From Macrostomum hystrix (lineage: Eukaryota > Platyhelminthes > Macrostomidae), in assembly GCA_950097015.1 (NCBI GenBank), contig CATNEN010000001.1, positions 1,414,001-1,478,000 on the forward strand: a stretch of DNA of 64,000 nucleotides, written 5' to 3'. Below are positions 26,080 to 37,192 of this stretch, in pieces (position 1 is the stretch's first letter; each line of letters opens with the position of its first letter). The notes under the pieces are model-generated. The model did not search any database. It was not told the DNA's origin and was given only the letters and a program-made list of their open reading frames with translations. The translations under genes and the position numbers were made by a program.

Positions 26080-26505
26080 AACCATCAGGTGTCTTAAAAT
26101 ATCATTCAGGGGTGTTCCTAAATATCCTTCAGGTGTTCCTAAATATCCTTCAGGTGTGTTCCTAGATATCCTTCAGGTGTTCCTAAATATCCTTCAGGTG
26201 TTCCTAAATATCCTTCAGGTGTGTTCATAGATATCCTTCAGGTGTGTTGTCAAAATATCCTTCAGGTGCCTTCATAAATATCCTTCAGGCGTGTTGTCAA
26301 AATATCCTTCAGGCGTGTTCTCAAATATCCTTCACGTGTGTTCTCAAATGTCCTTCATGTGTTGCTAAATGTCCTTGAGGTGTCCTTAAGTATCTTTCAC
26401 GTGTGTTCTCAAAATATCCTTCAGGTGTGTTCTCAAACATCCTTCATGCGTGTTCTCAAACATCCTTTAGGCGTGTTCTCAAATATTCTTCCGGTTTGCT
26501 CTCCT
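26080..26505. repeat. Degenerate 21-26-bp array (TATCCTTCAGGTGTGTTC)
   Basis: About 18 diverged copies of a unit with core ATATCCTTCAGGTGTGTTC and variable A-rich spacing. It lies just beyond the 3' end of the PAPS synthase gene, between two convergent genes. Confidence 0.85.
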
Positions 26506-26603
26506 GATTCCCATGAAACTATCAGTTGTCCTCGTTAAAATTTCGTCATTTTTAAGAGCGTACTTTTGTCCGATTTAAATATTTTTGAATCGTCCTACTG
26601 CTT

Positions 26604-26640
<37 letters not shown>

Positions 26641-29600
26641 CTGTAGTACTCGGCGAGCACTCGCCATGCCTCCGGAGCCATAAATCCGTCAGGCGGCAGT
26701 TGTCCCTCCCTGGCCAGCGCGCGCATTCTCGTGCCCGATATAAAGTCGAAATCCGACTTCCTGCTGGGATCAAAGAAGGTCATCCGTCCCACAGACCTAT
26801 CGTAGGCGGCCACGCGGAACGGAACAATCTCCAGCTGGCTGAGGCCTGGCGTCATGCTGAGCACAATGGCGCCGTGTCCGGGATTGTACAGGTCGGCCTT
26901 GTCAGCGCTGTCCGGATCGGGTAGGCCAGCCGGGTCCCGGCCGACTATGTAGAAATTCGCTCCGGCGTTCATTCGGGCCTTGGCGTGCCATTGCACCTGC
27001 GGGCCGGCGGTACAAGAGCCTCAGACATCCGCCAAAATTTCTATCTTTTGTCTTGTCTTCATTAGGCTGGTATTCGAACTCCTGACCTCCCAAAGAAATT
27101 TAGTCAATAGGCTACCTCAGTGGGCCCAGCGTAGAGCATTGGAGCAGGGAACACTGCCGTCACTGTGCTCTCAGGATCGAGCACCCCTGCGGTCAGAACC
27201 GCTTCGTGTTGACTAAGACGCACCGGAAGCGGAACATCGTCCGGTTTCGTCCAACCGCCTAGTGGGTGAAGCAGCAGCACCGGATTGCGATAGCCGCGCT
27301 CCTCCAGCAGGCGTCGCCGAGTGTCTGCCATCAGTAGGGCGTGCCCATTGTGTACCGGATTGCGCAGCTGAAAAACGAACACAGCGTCGGCACCCATGGC
27401 GCGAAATTTGGCGCGCAACTGGCGCGGAGTCAGTCGATACTCGTCGAGGCCATCGTGCCATCTAGGAGTAAAAGTCGAAGCTTCGTGTAATTCGTAAGTA
27501 ACTAAAAAATTACTTGATTGTTTTGAAATTTCAGAAAGTATTTGCGTACTAAGAAAGTTCATGCGTACTTAAAAAGTACATGCGTACTTGGAAAGTACAT
27601 GCGTACTTGGAAAGTACATGCATGCTTGGAAAGTACATGCGTACTTTGAAAGTACATGCGTACTTTGAAAGTACATGCGTACTTTGAAAGTACATGCGTA
27701 CTTAGAAAGTGCTTGCGCACTTATAAAGTACTTGCGCAACTAGAAAGTACTTCCACACTTGAAAATTTCAAGCGAGGAAAATTATATATGAAGTTCTGAG
27801 GAAAGCGAAAGGTTTGAGAGCGTGTGAAACTGTTTTTAGGCCTACTTAATCGGCTCCAGCAGTTTCAATTCACCGCCAATCAGCCAATCTCCGCTAGCCA
27901 GAATGCGCGCCACACTCGGATGTCCAGCCGACACCGTGCCGAAAGTGCGCGCGCAACGTTCACGTTTCTGGTGCGCGAACACCTCCGGCGAGCGCAGCAG
28001 ACCGACCAGGACGCTGCCGCCGTCGCCGACGCGTCGACGCAGAGCGACAGCCGAATGACCGACGCAAGCGTCTCTATCGGCCTCGCCGATAGCCAGCACA
28101 ATCGGCACACTCTGGCTATGCCAGGTGGAACTCCTGCCAACCTGTATTGAGCCGAAGTGCAAGCATTGAAGGTACTGCCGCTCAGTCATGAAGCCTGTCA
28201 GAGGGTGCGCCCAGCCTTCGGACAGAACCTGCGTTTGATTTGTGTTTGAGAGGCTGGTAGAAACCGTCTGACATTATGGAACAATTGGTTAAGAAACGGA
28301 GGGCTTGGGAACTGAGGGTTAGGGAACTGAGGGCTTGGGAACTGAGGGTTAGGGAACTGAGGGCTTGGGAACTGAGGGTTTGGGAACTGAGGGCTTGGGT
28401 ACTGAGGGCTTAGGAACTGAGGGCTTAGGAACTGAGGGTTAGGGAACTGAGGGTTTGGGAACTGAGGGTTAGGGAACTGAGGGCTTGGGAAATGAGCACA
28501 CAGTTTTTAAGGGGCTTAGGAAATGAGGGTTAGAGAACTAAGCGTTAGGGAACTGAGGGTTAAGCAGCTGATAGCACAGGGGGTTAAGCAGCTGATAGCA
28601 CAGTGGGTTAAGCAGCTGATAGCACAGGGGGTTAAGCAGCTGATAGCACAGGGGGTTAAGCAGCTGATAGCACAGTGGGTTAAGCAGCTGATAGCACAGT
28701 GGGTTAAGCAGCTGATAGCACAGGGGGTTAAGCAGCTGATAGCACAGGGGGTTAAGCAGCTGATAGCACAGGGGGTTAAGCAGCTGATAGCACAGGGGGT
28801 TAAGCAGCTGATAGCACAGTGGGTTAAGCAGCTGATAGCACAGGGGGTTAAGCAGCTGATAGCACAGGGGGTTAAGCAGCTGATAGCACAGGGGGTTAAG
28901 CAGCTGATAGCACAGTGGGTTAAGCAGCTGATAGCATGGTGGGTTAAGCAGCTGATAGCACAGGGGGTTAAGCAGCTGATAGCACAGTGGGTTAAGCAGC
29001 TGATAGCACAGGGGGTTAAGCAGCTGATAGCACAGTGGGTTAAGCAGCTGATAGCACAGGGGGTTAAGCAGCTGATAGCACAGGGGGTTAAGCAGCTGAT
29101 AGCACAGGGGGTTAAGCAGCTGATAGCACAGTGGGTTAAGCAGCTGATAGCACAGGGGGTTAAGCAGCTGATAGCACAGGGGGTTAAGCAGCTGATAGCA
29201 CAGTGGGTTAAGCAGCTGATAGCACAGGGGGTTAAGCAGCTGATAGCACAGTGGGTTAAGCAGCTGATAGCACAGTGGGTTAAGCAGCTGATAGCACAGG
29301 GGGTTAAGCAGCTGATAGCACAGTGGGTTAAGCTGCAAACCTGAGCCCACTGCAAATCGATCTCATCCAGGTGCAGGTTCGGCAGGTCGTCAGCCTCGGC
29401 CACCATCGCCTCCCGCTCAGCTTCGTCCTGAGCAATCAGCTCCCGAATGCCTCCTCCGTCGGCTGGAGCTTCAGCGCTGCCGCCCGCCACACCAGCCGGG
29501 AGCAGGCCTTCCCGGTCGAGGAGGTCGACCACAGCCAGGACGCTCTGTTGAACTCCGCAGGCGGCAGTTCGCACAGTCAGCTCCGGGCTCATCGGCGGTT

Positions 29601-30513
29601 CGTAGGCGCTGTCGATGCCTGTGAAGCCTTTGATCAGGCCTTCGCGAGCCTTCCTGTAGAGGCCTTTGACGTCGCGACCTTCGCAGATTTCCAATGGAGC
29701 GTCGACGAATACCTAGTTGAGGATCGGGTAATTATTCGAGTAAAAATAACCCCGATATGCTGTTAGTAAGAAAAACCCGGAAAAAGCCAATAAACACACC
29801 CTCCCAAACCCGATAAACACACCCTCCCAAATCCGATAAACACACCCTCCCTAACCCGATAAACACACCCTCCAAAACCCGATAAACACACCCTCCCAAA
29901 CCCAATAAACACACCCTCCCAAACCCAATAAACACACCCTCCCAAACCCAATAAACACACCCTCCCAAACCCGATAAACACACCCTCCCAAACCCAATAA
30001 ACACACCCTCTCAAACCCAAAAAGCACACCTAATCCCCGATAAACACACCAAAATCTGATAAACACACCGGAAACCCGATAAACACACCGGAAACCCGAT
30101 AAACACACCGCTTCGCTAACCTCGAAGAACTTCAATCCAGCCTCCTCGTGCAGTCGCCTGGCCTTGTCGCGGTCCTGCCTGAACGGACTAATGAAGGCGG
30201 TGATGCATACGATGCCGCCGTCGGCGAACAGCTTGGCGACCTCGCTGATTCGTCGGATGTTCTCCTCTCGATCGGCGGGCGAGAATCCCAGGTTCTTGTT
30301 CAAACCGGTGCGAATGTTGTCACCGTCCAGAGAGTAAGCTGGCACCCCTGCTGAGACCAAGTACTCCTCCAGGCCGAAGGCGATGGTGGTCTTGCCGGCG
30401 CCGGAGAAGCCAGTCAGCCAGACGGTGCAGCCGCGGAAGCCGCCGCCGCCAGTCACTTTAGCTCGCCTGTCCCGGGTGACGTAATGCTCCTGCAGGAACA
30501 CGTTGCTGGCCAT
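26604..30513 (-). CDS. PAPSS: Bifunctional PAPS synthase (APS kinase + ATP sulfurylase)
   Basis: Makes the sulfate donor 3'-phosphoadenosine 5'-phosphosulfate from sulfate and ATP. Exons on the minus strand: 30121-30513, 29341-29712, 27846-28228, 27116-27461, 26604-26996, giving 628 aa, close to human PAPSS1/2. The N-terminal APS kinase has the P-loop GFSGAGKT at residues 35-42, then [19 protein letters not shown] and the FISPFRQDR stretch. A linker leads to ATP sulfurylase, with [13 protein letters not shown] near 414-426 (HNGH catalytic motif), [11 protein letters not shown], and GRDPAG near 517-522. The end [26 protein letters not shown] is conserved, but the last ten residues are glutamines in place of the usual short tail. 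The chosen ATG is the first in-frame one seen; an upstream coding exon is possible. Arrays occupy introns 1, 2 and 3; a tRNA-like element forms intron 4. Confidence 0.95.
26607..26636 (-). repeat. CAG repeat encoding the C-terminal polyQ of PAPS synthase
   Basis: Ten uninterrupted CAG codons lie directly before the stop codon TAG, after the conserved EYYRE. The repeat is in coding sequence, so length changes would alter only the protein tail. Confidence 0.9.
27055..27117 (-). mobile_element. tRNA-derived SINE fragment forming PAPSS intron 4
   Basis: Read on the minus strand, this begins GGTAGCCTATTGACTAAA (A-box-like) and continues to GGTCAGGAGTTCGAATACC (B-box/T-arm-like). It shares GTAGCCT and GGTCAGG-GTTCGA with the copy at 61665-61737. 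The host intron is only 119 bp (26997-27115), and its donor GTAGCC is the start of the A box itself. It has lost any tRNA cloverleaf and is a fragment. Confidence 0.6.
27548..27768. repeat. 19-bp palindromic array in PAPSS intron 3
   Basis: About 11 copies of a 19-bp unit, core AAAGTACATGCGTACTTGG. Each holds an inverted repeat AAGTAC/GTACTT around ATGC and can form a short hairpin. It lies between exons 3 and 4. Confidence 0.92.
28300..28495. repeat. 15-bp array (GAACTGAGGGTTAGG) in PAPSS intron 2
   Basis: About 13 copies of GAACTGAGGGTTAGG and GAACTGAGGGCTTGG variants. It contains several TTAGGG hexamers, but they are spaced by the repeat and are not a telomere tract. Confidence 0.92.
28553..29332. 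repeat. 24-bp array in PAPSS intron 2
   Basis: About 32 nearly identical copies of a 24-bp unit, core GTTAAGCAGCTGATAGCACA, varying mainly at GGGG versus GTGG. Each unit has the E-box CAGCTG. On the gene's strand, the array starts about nine bases after the exon 2 donor (29340). It is open in several frames on both strands, which extends false ORFs from exon 2. Confidence 0.97.
29786..30112. repeat. About 23-bp array in PAPSS intron 1
   Basis: About 14 copies with core AATAAACACACCCTCCCAAA, the last few shortened to GATAAACACACCGGAAACCC. It ends about eight bases from the exon 1 donor (30120). The unit contains ATAAACA, similar to a forkhead-factor site. Confidence 0.93.
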
Positions 30514-30597
30514 TGTGGGGCCTTTTCGGTGGGATCAAAGTGGGAAGAGATTAGCCGGATTAAAGTACTCCCAGATCATTAGAGTTCTAATTGATCT

Positions 30598-31157
30598 ATT
30601 CCATTCTATTCCATTCTCTTCTATTCTATTCCATTCTATTCTATTCTATTCTATTCTATTCTATTCTATTCTATTCTATTCTATTCTATTCTATCCCATT
30701 CTATAATATTCTATTATATTATATTCTATACTATTCTATTCTATTATATTCTATTCTATTCTATTCTATTATATTCTATTCTATTCTATTCCATTCTATT
30801 CTATTCTATTCTATTCTATTTTATTCTATTCTATTCTATTCTATTCTATTCTATCCTATTCTATTCTGTTCTGTTCTATTCTATTCTATTCTATTCTATT
30901 CTATTCTATTCTATTCTATTCTATTCTATTCTATTCTATTCTATAATATCCTATTCTATTCCATTCTATTCTATTCTATTCTATTCTATCCTATTCTATC
31001 CTATTCTATTCTATTATAATATATTCTATTTTATTCTATTCTATTCTATTTTATTCTCTTCTATTCTATTCTATACTATTCTATTCTATTCTATTCTATT
31101 CTATTATATTCTATTCTATTCTATTCTATTCTATTATATTCCATTCTATTCTATTCG
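30598..31157. repeat. Pentanucleotide (ATTCT)n satellite upstream of PAPSS
   Basis: About 560 bp of ATTCT units with occasional TATTA, CCATT and TGTTC variants. It starts about 85 bp upstream of the PAPSS start codon, so it lies in the promoter or 5' UTR region of that gene. Confidence 0.97.
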
Positions 31158-31969
31158 ATTTAGAATTCTACTTCCACATCATTCTACTCCAGTGTAACTC
31201 CAAGATTCATATGTTTGAGCAGCAATTTATTACTTACAAAATCAATTTTTCTGAAGTCCTATTGTTTCAATGAGAAGCAACTGTTGATAATAAGAAATAG
31301 TTCTGTGCGGATTTATTCTGTAAATTGCTACGACAACTGTCTTGCTAAGCCGCAGAAAGTCTTATTTATATTTTTTCCCAGTGAGGTTGGCACTCGATTT
31401 GAGATTGGGTAGATGATGAAGCAAGGAATGAAGTTTCTGAGAAGTCTCCCAATGGGGTTGAGGCGGAGGTCGGTAACTGTGGGGGGGGCGAAAATCTCAT
31501 CAAATGGGATTTCGCTGAGAGAAAAGCAGACTTTAATAACACGCTTCCTGCTTAAATCAAGTTGAAAGTCTGGAAGAAACCAGAAAGACAAGAAAAGTTC
31601 TCACTTGCTCTAAGACATGGTCGGAAAATCATGGAATCAATAATCAATACACTAATGGACATCAAGCCAAGACTGTCCCACTAAAAATAGATTTGACAAG
31701 GTGAGAGGATTAAAGTCCCACTGGTGAACACGCCGGTCATAAATCTATATGTTCTGTGCCTATCGGTCGAACACAACGAAAAGAAACTAATTCTCATTTC
31801 GAATTCCTTATTTCAGTCCAGAATCAGTGATTTTTATTGGGGTCAAGTCTGTCATCCTCCTTCTTGGGCTATTTCTTCGACATGATGGGAAAAGTGTTTT
31901 TGTGGATTAACAGAGGAGAATTGAATGATAGGATTGGAACTGTAGAGATGGGGAGTGATATTAGGGTGA
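31158..31969. other. Unique spacer
   Basis: No gene is supported. Short open frames have no recognisable content. A G run lies at 31483-31490. Confidence 0.4.
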
Positions 31970-34455
31970 CATTAGAGTGATTAGAGTGAGAGTAGAGTGA
32001 TCAGAGTGAGAGTAGAGTGATCAGAGTGCGAGTAGAGTGATCAGAGTGAGAGTAGAGTGATCAGAGTGAGAGTAGAGTGATCAGAGTGAGAGTAGAGTGA
32101 TCAGAGTGAGAGTAGAGTGATCAGAGTGAGAGTAGAGTGATCAGAGTGAGAGTAGAATGATCAGAGTGAGAGTAGAATGATTAGAGTAGAAGTAGAGTGA
32201 TCAGAGTGAGAGTAGAGTGATCAGAGTGAGGATAGAGTGATCAGAGTGATAGTAGAGTGATTAGCGTGAGAGTAGAGTGATCAGAGTGAGAGTAGAGTGA
32301 TCAGAGTGCGAGTAGAGTGATCAGAGTGAGAGTAGAGTGATCAGAGTGAGAGTAGAGTGATCAGAGTGAGAGTAGAGTGATCAGAGTGAGAGTAGAATTA
32401 TCAGAGTGAGAGTAGAATGATTAGAGTAGAAGTAGAGTGATCAGAGTGAGAGTAGAATGATCAGAGTAAAAGTAGAATGATTAGAGTAGAAGTAGAGTGA
32501 TCAGAGTGAGAGTAGAGTGATTAGAGTAGAAGTAGAATGATCAGAGTGAGAGTACAGTGATCAGAGTGAGAGTAGAATGTTTAGAGTGAGAGTAGAATGA
32601 TTAGAGTAGAAGTAGAGTGATCAGAGTGAGAGTAGAATGATTAGAGTAGAAGAAGGGTGATCAGAGTGAGAGTAGAGTGATCAGAGTGAGAGTAGAGTGA
32701 TCAGAGTGCGAGTAGAGTGATCAGAGTGAGAGTAGAGTGATCAGAGTGAGAGTAGAGTGATCGGAGTGAGAGTAGAGTGATCAGAGTGAGAGTAGAATGA
32801 TCAGAGTGAGAGTAGAGTGATCAGAGTGAGAGTAGAATGATCAGTGTGAGAGTAGAGTGATCAGAGTAAGAGTAGAGTGATCAGAGTGAGAGTAGAGTGA
32901 CCAGAGTGAGAGTAGAATGATCAGAGTGAGAGTAGAATGATTAGAGTAGAAGTAGAGTGATCAGAGTGAGAGTAGAGTGATCAGAGTGAGAGTAGAGTGA
33001 TCAGAGTGAGAGTAGAATGATCAGAGTGAGAGTACAGTGATCAGAGTGAGAGTAGAGTGATCAGAGTGCGAGTAGAGTGATCAGAGTGAGAGTAGAGTGA
33101 TCAGAGTGAGAGTAGAGTGATCAGAGTGAGAGTATAATGATCAGTGTGAGAGTAGAGTGATCAGAGTGAGTAGAGTGATCAGAGTGAGAGTAGAGTGACC
33201 AGAGTGAGAGTAGAATGATCAGAGTGAGAGTAGAGTGACCAGAGTGAGAGTAGAATGATCAGAGTGAGAGTAGAATGATTAGAGTAGAAGTAGAGTGATC
33301 AGAGTGAGAGTAGAGTGATCAGAGTGAGAGTAGAATGATTAGAGTAGAAGTAGAGTGATCAGAGTGAGAGTAGAGTGATCAGAGTGAGAGTAGAGTGATC
33401 AGAGTGAGAGTAGAGTGATCAGAGTGAGAGTAGAGTGATCAGAGTGAGAGTAGAATGATCAGAGTGAGAGTAGAATGATTAGAGTAGAAGTAGAGTGATC
33501 AGAGTGAGAGTAGAGTGATCAGAGTGAGAGTAGAGTGATTAGAGTAGAAGTAGAGTGATCAGAGTGAGAGTAGAGTGATCAGAGTGAGAGTAGAATGATC
33601 AGAGTGAGAGTAGAATGATTAGAGTAGAAGTAGAGTGATCAGAGTGAGAGTAGAGTGATCAGAGTGAGAGTAGAGTGATCAGAGTGAGAGTAGAGTGACC
33701 AGAGTGAGAGTAGAATGATCAGAGTGAGAGTAGAGTGACCAGAGTGAGAGTAGAATGATCAGAGTGAGAGTAGAATGATTAGAGTAGAAGTAGAGTGATC
33801 AGAGTGAGAGTAGAGTGATCAGAGTGAGAGTAGAATGTTTAGAGTGAGAGTAGAATGATTAGAGTAGAAGTAGAGTGATCAGAGTGAGAGTAGAATGATT
33901 AGAGTAGAAGTAGAGTGATCAGAGTGAGAGTAGAATGATTAGAGTAGAAGTAGAGTGATCAGAGTGAGAGTAGAGTGATCAGAGTGAGAGTAGAGTGATC
34001 AGAGTGCGAGTAGAGTGATCAGAGTGAGAGTAGAGTGATCAGAGTGAGAGTTGAGTGATCGGAGTGAGAGTAGAGTGATCAGAGTGAGAGTAGAGTGATC
34101 AGAGTGAGAGTAGAGTGATCAGAGTGAGAGTAGAATGATCAGTGTGAGAGTAGAGTGATCAGAGTGAGAGTAGAGTGATCAGAGTGAGAGTAGAGTGACC
34201 AGAGTGAGAGTAGAATGATCAGAGTGAGAGTAGAGTGATCAGATTGAGAGTAGAATGATCAGTGTGAGAGTAGAGTGATCAGAGTGAGAGTAGAGTGATC
34301 AGAGTGAGAGTAGAGTGACCAGAGTGAGAGTAGAATGATCAGAGTGAGAGTAGAATGATTAGAGTAGAAGTAGAGTGATCAGAGTGAGAGTAGAGTGATC
34401 AGAGTGAGAGTAGAATGATTAGAGTAGAAGTAGAGTGATCAGAGTGAGAGTAGAA
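31970..34455. repeat. 20-bp array (GAGAGTAGAGTGATCAGAGT), 2.5 kb
   Basis: About 124 copies of a 20-bp unit with scattered variants (AATGATTAGAGTAGAAGT, GTGACC, GTGCGAG). Blocks of variants recur in the same order, for example around 33220-33300 and 33690-33790. This suggests segmental duplication inside the array. Confidence 0.97.
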
Positions 34456-35036
34456 TGACGAGCGTATGTGTAAACTGCACTTTAATCACAGATAGAACTG
34501 GATTAGGGTTCAATTTCAGACATTTCGAGCAGTTTGAGCACGGCTGGAAATGACATGTTGTTTTGTCAGTTAGAGCGGCTGCTGAAGACTATCATGCGGC
34601 TCGCACAAATTTCACTGGTTGGCAGTTGAGCCAAGATTATAGATTGGTGTTTTCATTCTCGATAGCACTTTAATTTGTCTTGCTCAAGCCTCAAGGCACC
34701 CCCCTGGACTCATCGTATAGCATTTTCTAAGCTGTCTATCGTTGTTCAATTCCTCTGTTGGTTTTTACATTTTCATGCAAATTTTTGTGTTGTTTTATTA
34801 ACACGCGCTTCGACTAAAAAAGAATGGGTCCTTAATCAAGTGCAGCTGGCAGAAAATTGCTTGCTCAAACTGTTTCTGGGACAGGATTAGGCCAACCAAT
34901 AGATAATGGAGTCTTGCCATGTTTGCCTAGCTATCTTTGCGTTTACATTTCTTAGAGTAGGAGAGTAACAGATAGATGCTCGGCTGTGGCATCTGCATGG
35001 GATTTGCTAAATATTGAGACTGATAGAAAGATAGAG
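34456..35036. other. Unique spacer
   Basis: A 71-codon open frame at 34675-34890 (+) has no recognisable feature. Nothing else is seen. Confidence 0.35.
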
Positions 35037-35627
35037 AGGGAGACAGGGAGAGGGAGACAGGGAGAGGGAGACAGGGAGAGGGAGACAGGGAGAGGGAGAC
35101 AGGGAGAGGGAGACAGGGAGAGGGAGACAGGGAGAGGGAGACAGGGAGAGGGAGACAGGGAGAGGGAGACAGGGAGAGGGAGACAGGGAGAGGGAGACAG
35201 GGAGAGGGAGACAGGGAGAGGGAGACAGGGAGAGTGAGACAGGGAGAGTGAGACAGGGAGAGGGAGACAGGGAGAGGGAGACAGGGAGAGGGAGACAGGG
35301 AGAGGGAGACAGGGAGAGGGAGACAGGGAGAGGGAGACAGGGAGAGGGAGACAGGGAGAGGGAGACAGGAAGAGGGAGACAGGGAGAGGGAGACAGGGAG
35401 AGGGAGACAGGGAGAGGGAGACAGGGAGAGGGAGACAGGGAGAGGGAGACAGGGAGAGGGAGACAGGGAGAGGGAGACAGGGAGAGGGAGACAGGGAGAG
35501 GGAGACAGGGAGAGGGAGACAGGGAGAGGGAGACAGGGAGAGGGAGACAGGGAGAGGGAGACAGGGAGAGGGAGACAGGGAGAGGGAGACAGGGAGAGTG
35601 AGACTGTGAGTTGGAGACAGGGAGAGG
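35037..35627. repeat. 14-bp purine array (AGACAGGGAGAGGG)
   Basis: About 42 almost perfect copies of AGACAGGGAGAGGG; all purine on the plus strand except one C per unit. Since 14 is not divisible by three, the peptide period is 14 residues over 42 bp. Confidence 0.97.
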
Positions 35628-36237
35628 TTTACAACAAATTAAAAAGTTATTTTTGGGACAGCACATAAAAGAGATAAGCATCTATCTCTCAAGGAAGTTA
35701 ATTATTATCAATCAAGTCCAGCTCATCTTTGTTAAAACCCTGGCAAATCGATTTCATATTTCTTCATTTGCTGTACAACTTTAGATCATGGGTCATAGGG
35801 TCACTGCTTCCGTGCAATGCGGTAAAAGGGTCAAAATGGATGTCATAAATCACTAAATAATATGTTAATTGATAGTGACTTAGACACAGGTAATGACGAT
35901 TGGGATAATTTGATTTTCGCAATCAGATCCCATTTCCTGACAGGACATTCCTTAGGAAAACTTTCTGATTTCTCATTTTTCAGATCCAAAGCAAATTAAT
36001 CCGTTTCTTTCTGGCTTGTCTATCGCTTTCCCGATAAATCATCAAGCTTATGTCTTATTGTCTGAAAAATTATTTTTGCTTTACTGAACACATTTGGATT
36101 CATTGAAGTAAACTAATTTTTTCCGGTCGTCAACTTGTTGGAATTTTTCCAGAATTTGGAATTTGTTTTTGCCCATATTTCACGGATAGATAAAGATAAT
36201 ATTATAAAAGCCAATTCACAGAAGGTAGATGGGAGCA
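35628..36237. other. Unique AT-rich spacer
   Basis: I see no gene, repeat or signal in this stretch. Confidence 0.4.
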
Positions 36238-37192
36238 TGAGAAGATTGGGCGAGAGAGGGGAAGATTGAGAGAGAGAGGGGGGAAGATTGGGAGGGAGAG
36301 GGGAAGATTGAGAGGGAGAGGGGAATATTGGGAGGGAGAGGGGAATATTGGGAGGGAGAGGGGAAGATTGGGAGGGAGAGGGAAGATTGGGAGGGAGTGG
36401 GGAAGATTGAGAGAGAGAGGGGAATATTGAGAGGGAGAGGGGAATATTGGGAGGGAGAGGGGAAGATTGAGAGGGAGAGGGGAAGATTGAGAGAGAGAGG
36501 GGGGAAGATTGGGAGGGAGAGGGGAAGATTGGGAGGGAGAGGGAACATTGGGAGGGAGTGGGGAAGATTGAGAGAGAGAGGGTAATATTGAGAGGGAGAG
36601 GGGAAGATTGGGAGGGAGAGGGGAAGATTGGGAGGGAGAGGAGAAGATTGAGAGAGAGAGGGGAATATTGGGAGGAGAGGGGAAGATTGGGAGGGAGAGG
36701 GGAAGATTAGGAGGGAGTGGGGAAGATTAGGAGGGAGAGGGGAAGATTTGGAGGGAGAGTGGAAGATTTGGAGGGAAAAGGGAAGATTTGGAGGGAGAGG
36801 GGAAGATTGTGATGGAGAGGGGAAGATTGTGATGGAGAGGGGAAGATTGTGATGGAGAGGGGAAGATTAGGAGAGAGAGGGGAAGATTGTGATGGAGAGG
36901 GGAAGATTGTGATGGAGAGGGGAAGATTAGGAGGGAGAGGGGAAGATTGGGATGGAGAGGGGAAGATTGTGAAGGAGAGGGGAAGATTGTGATGGAGAGG
37001 GGAAGATTGTGATGGAGAGGGGAAGATTAGGAGAGAGAGGGGAAGATTGTGATGGAGAGGGGAAGATTGTGATGGAGAGGGGAAGATTAGGAGGGAGAGG
37101 GGAAGATTGGGATGGAGAGGGGAAGATTGTGAAGGAGAGGGGAAGATTGTGAAGGAGAGGGAAAGATGGGAGGGAAAGGGGAAGATTGGGAG
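36238..37192. repeat. 20-bp purine array (GGGAGGGAGAGGGGAAGATT)
   Basis: About 48 copies of GGGAGGGAGAGGGGAAGATT with GTGATGGAGAGG variants in the right half, where a block of roughly 130 bp is repeated (compare about 36840-36960 with 37000-37130). Confidence 0.95.

Noticed and set aside
28300-28495. Telomeric TTAGGG repeats
   Set aside because: TTAGGG occurs only as part of a 15-bp unit with other variants, not as a tandem hexamer.
28516-29694. Extension of PAPSS exon 2 through the CLTPCAIS repeat
   Set aside because: The conserved protein continues at the exon at 28228 after a donor at 29340; the repeat is intron.
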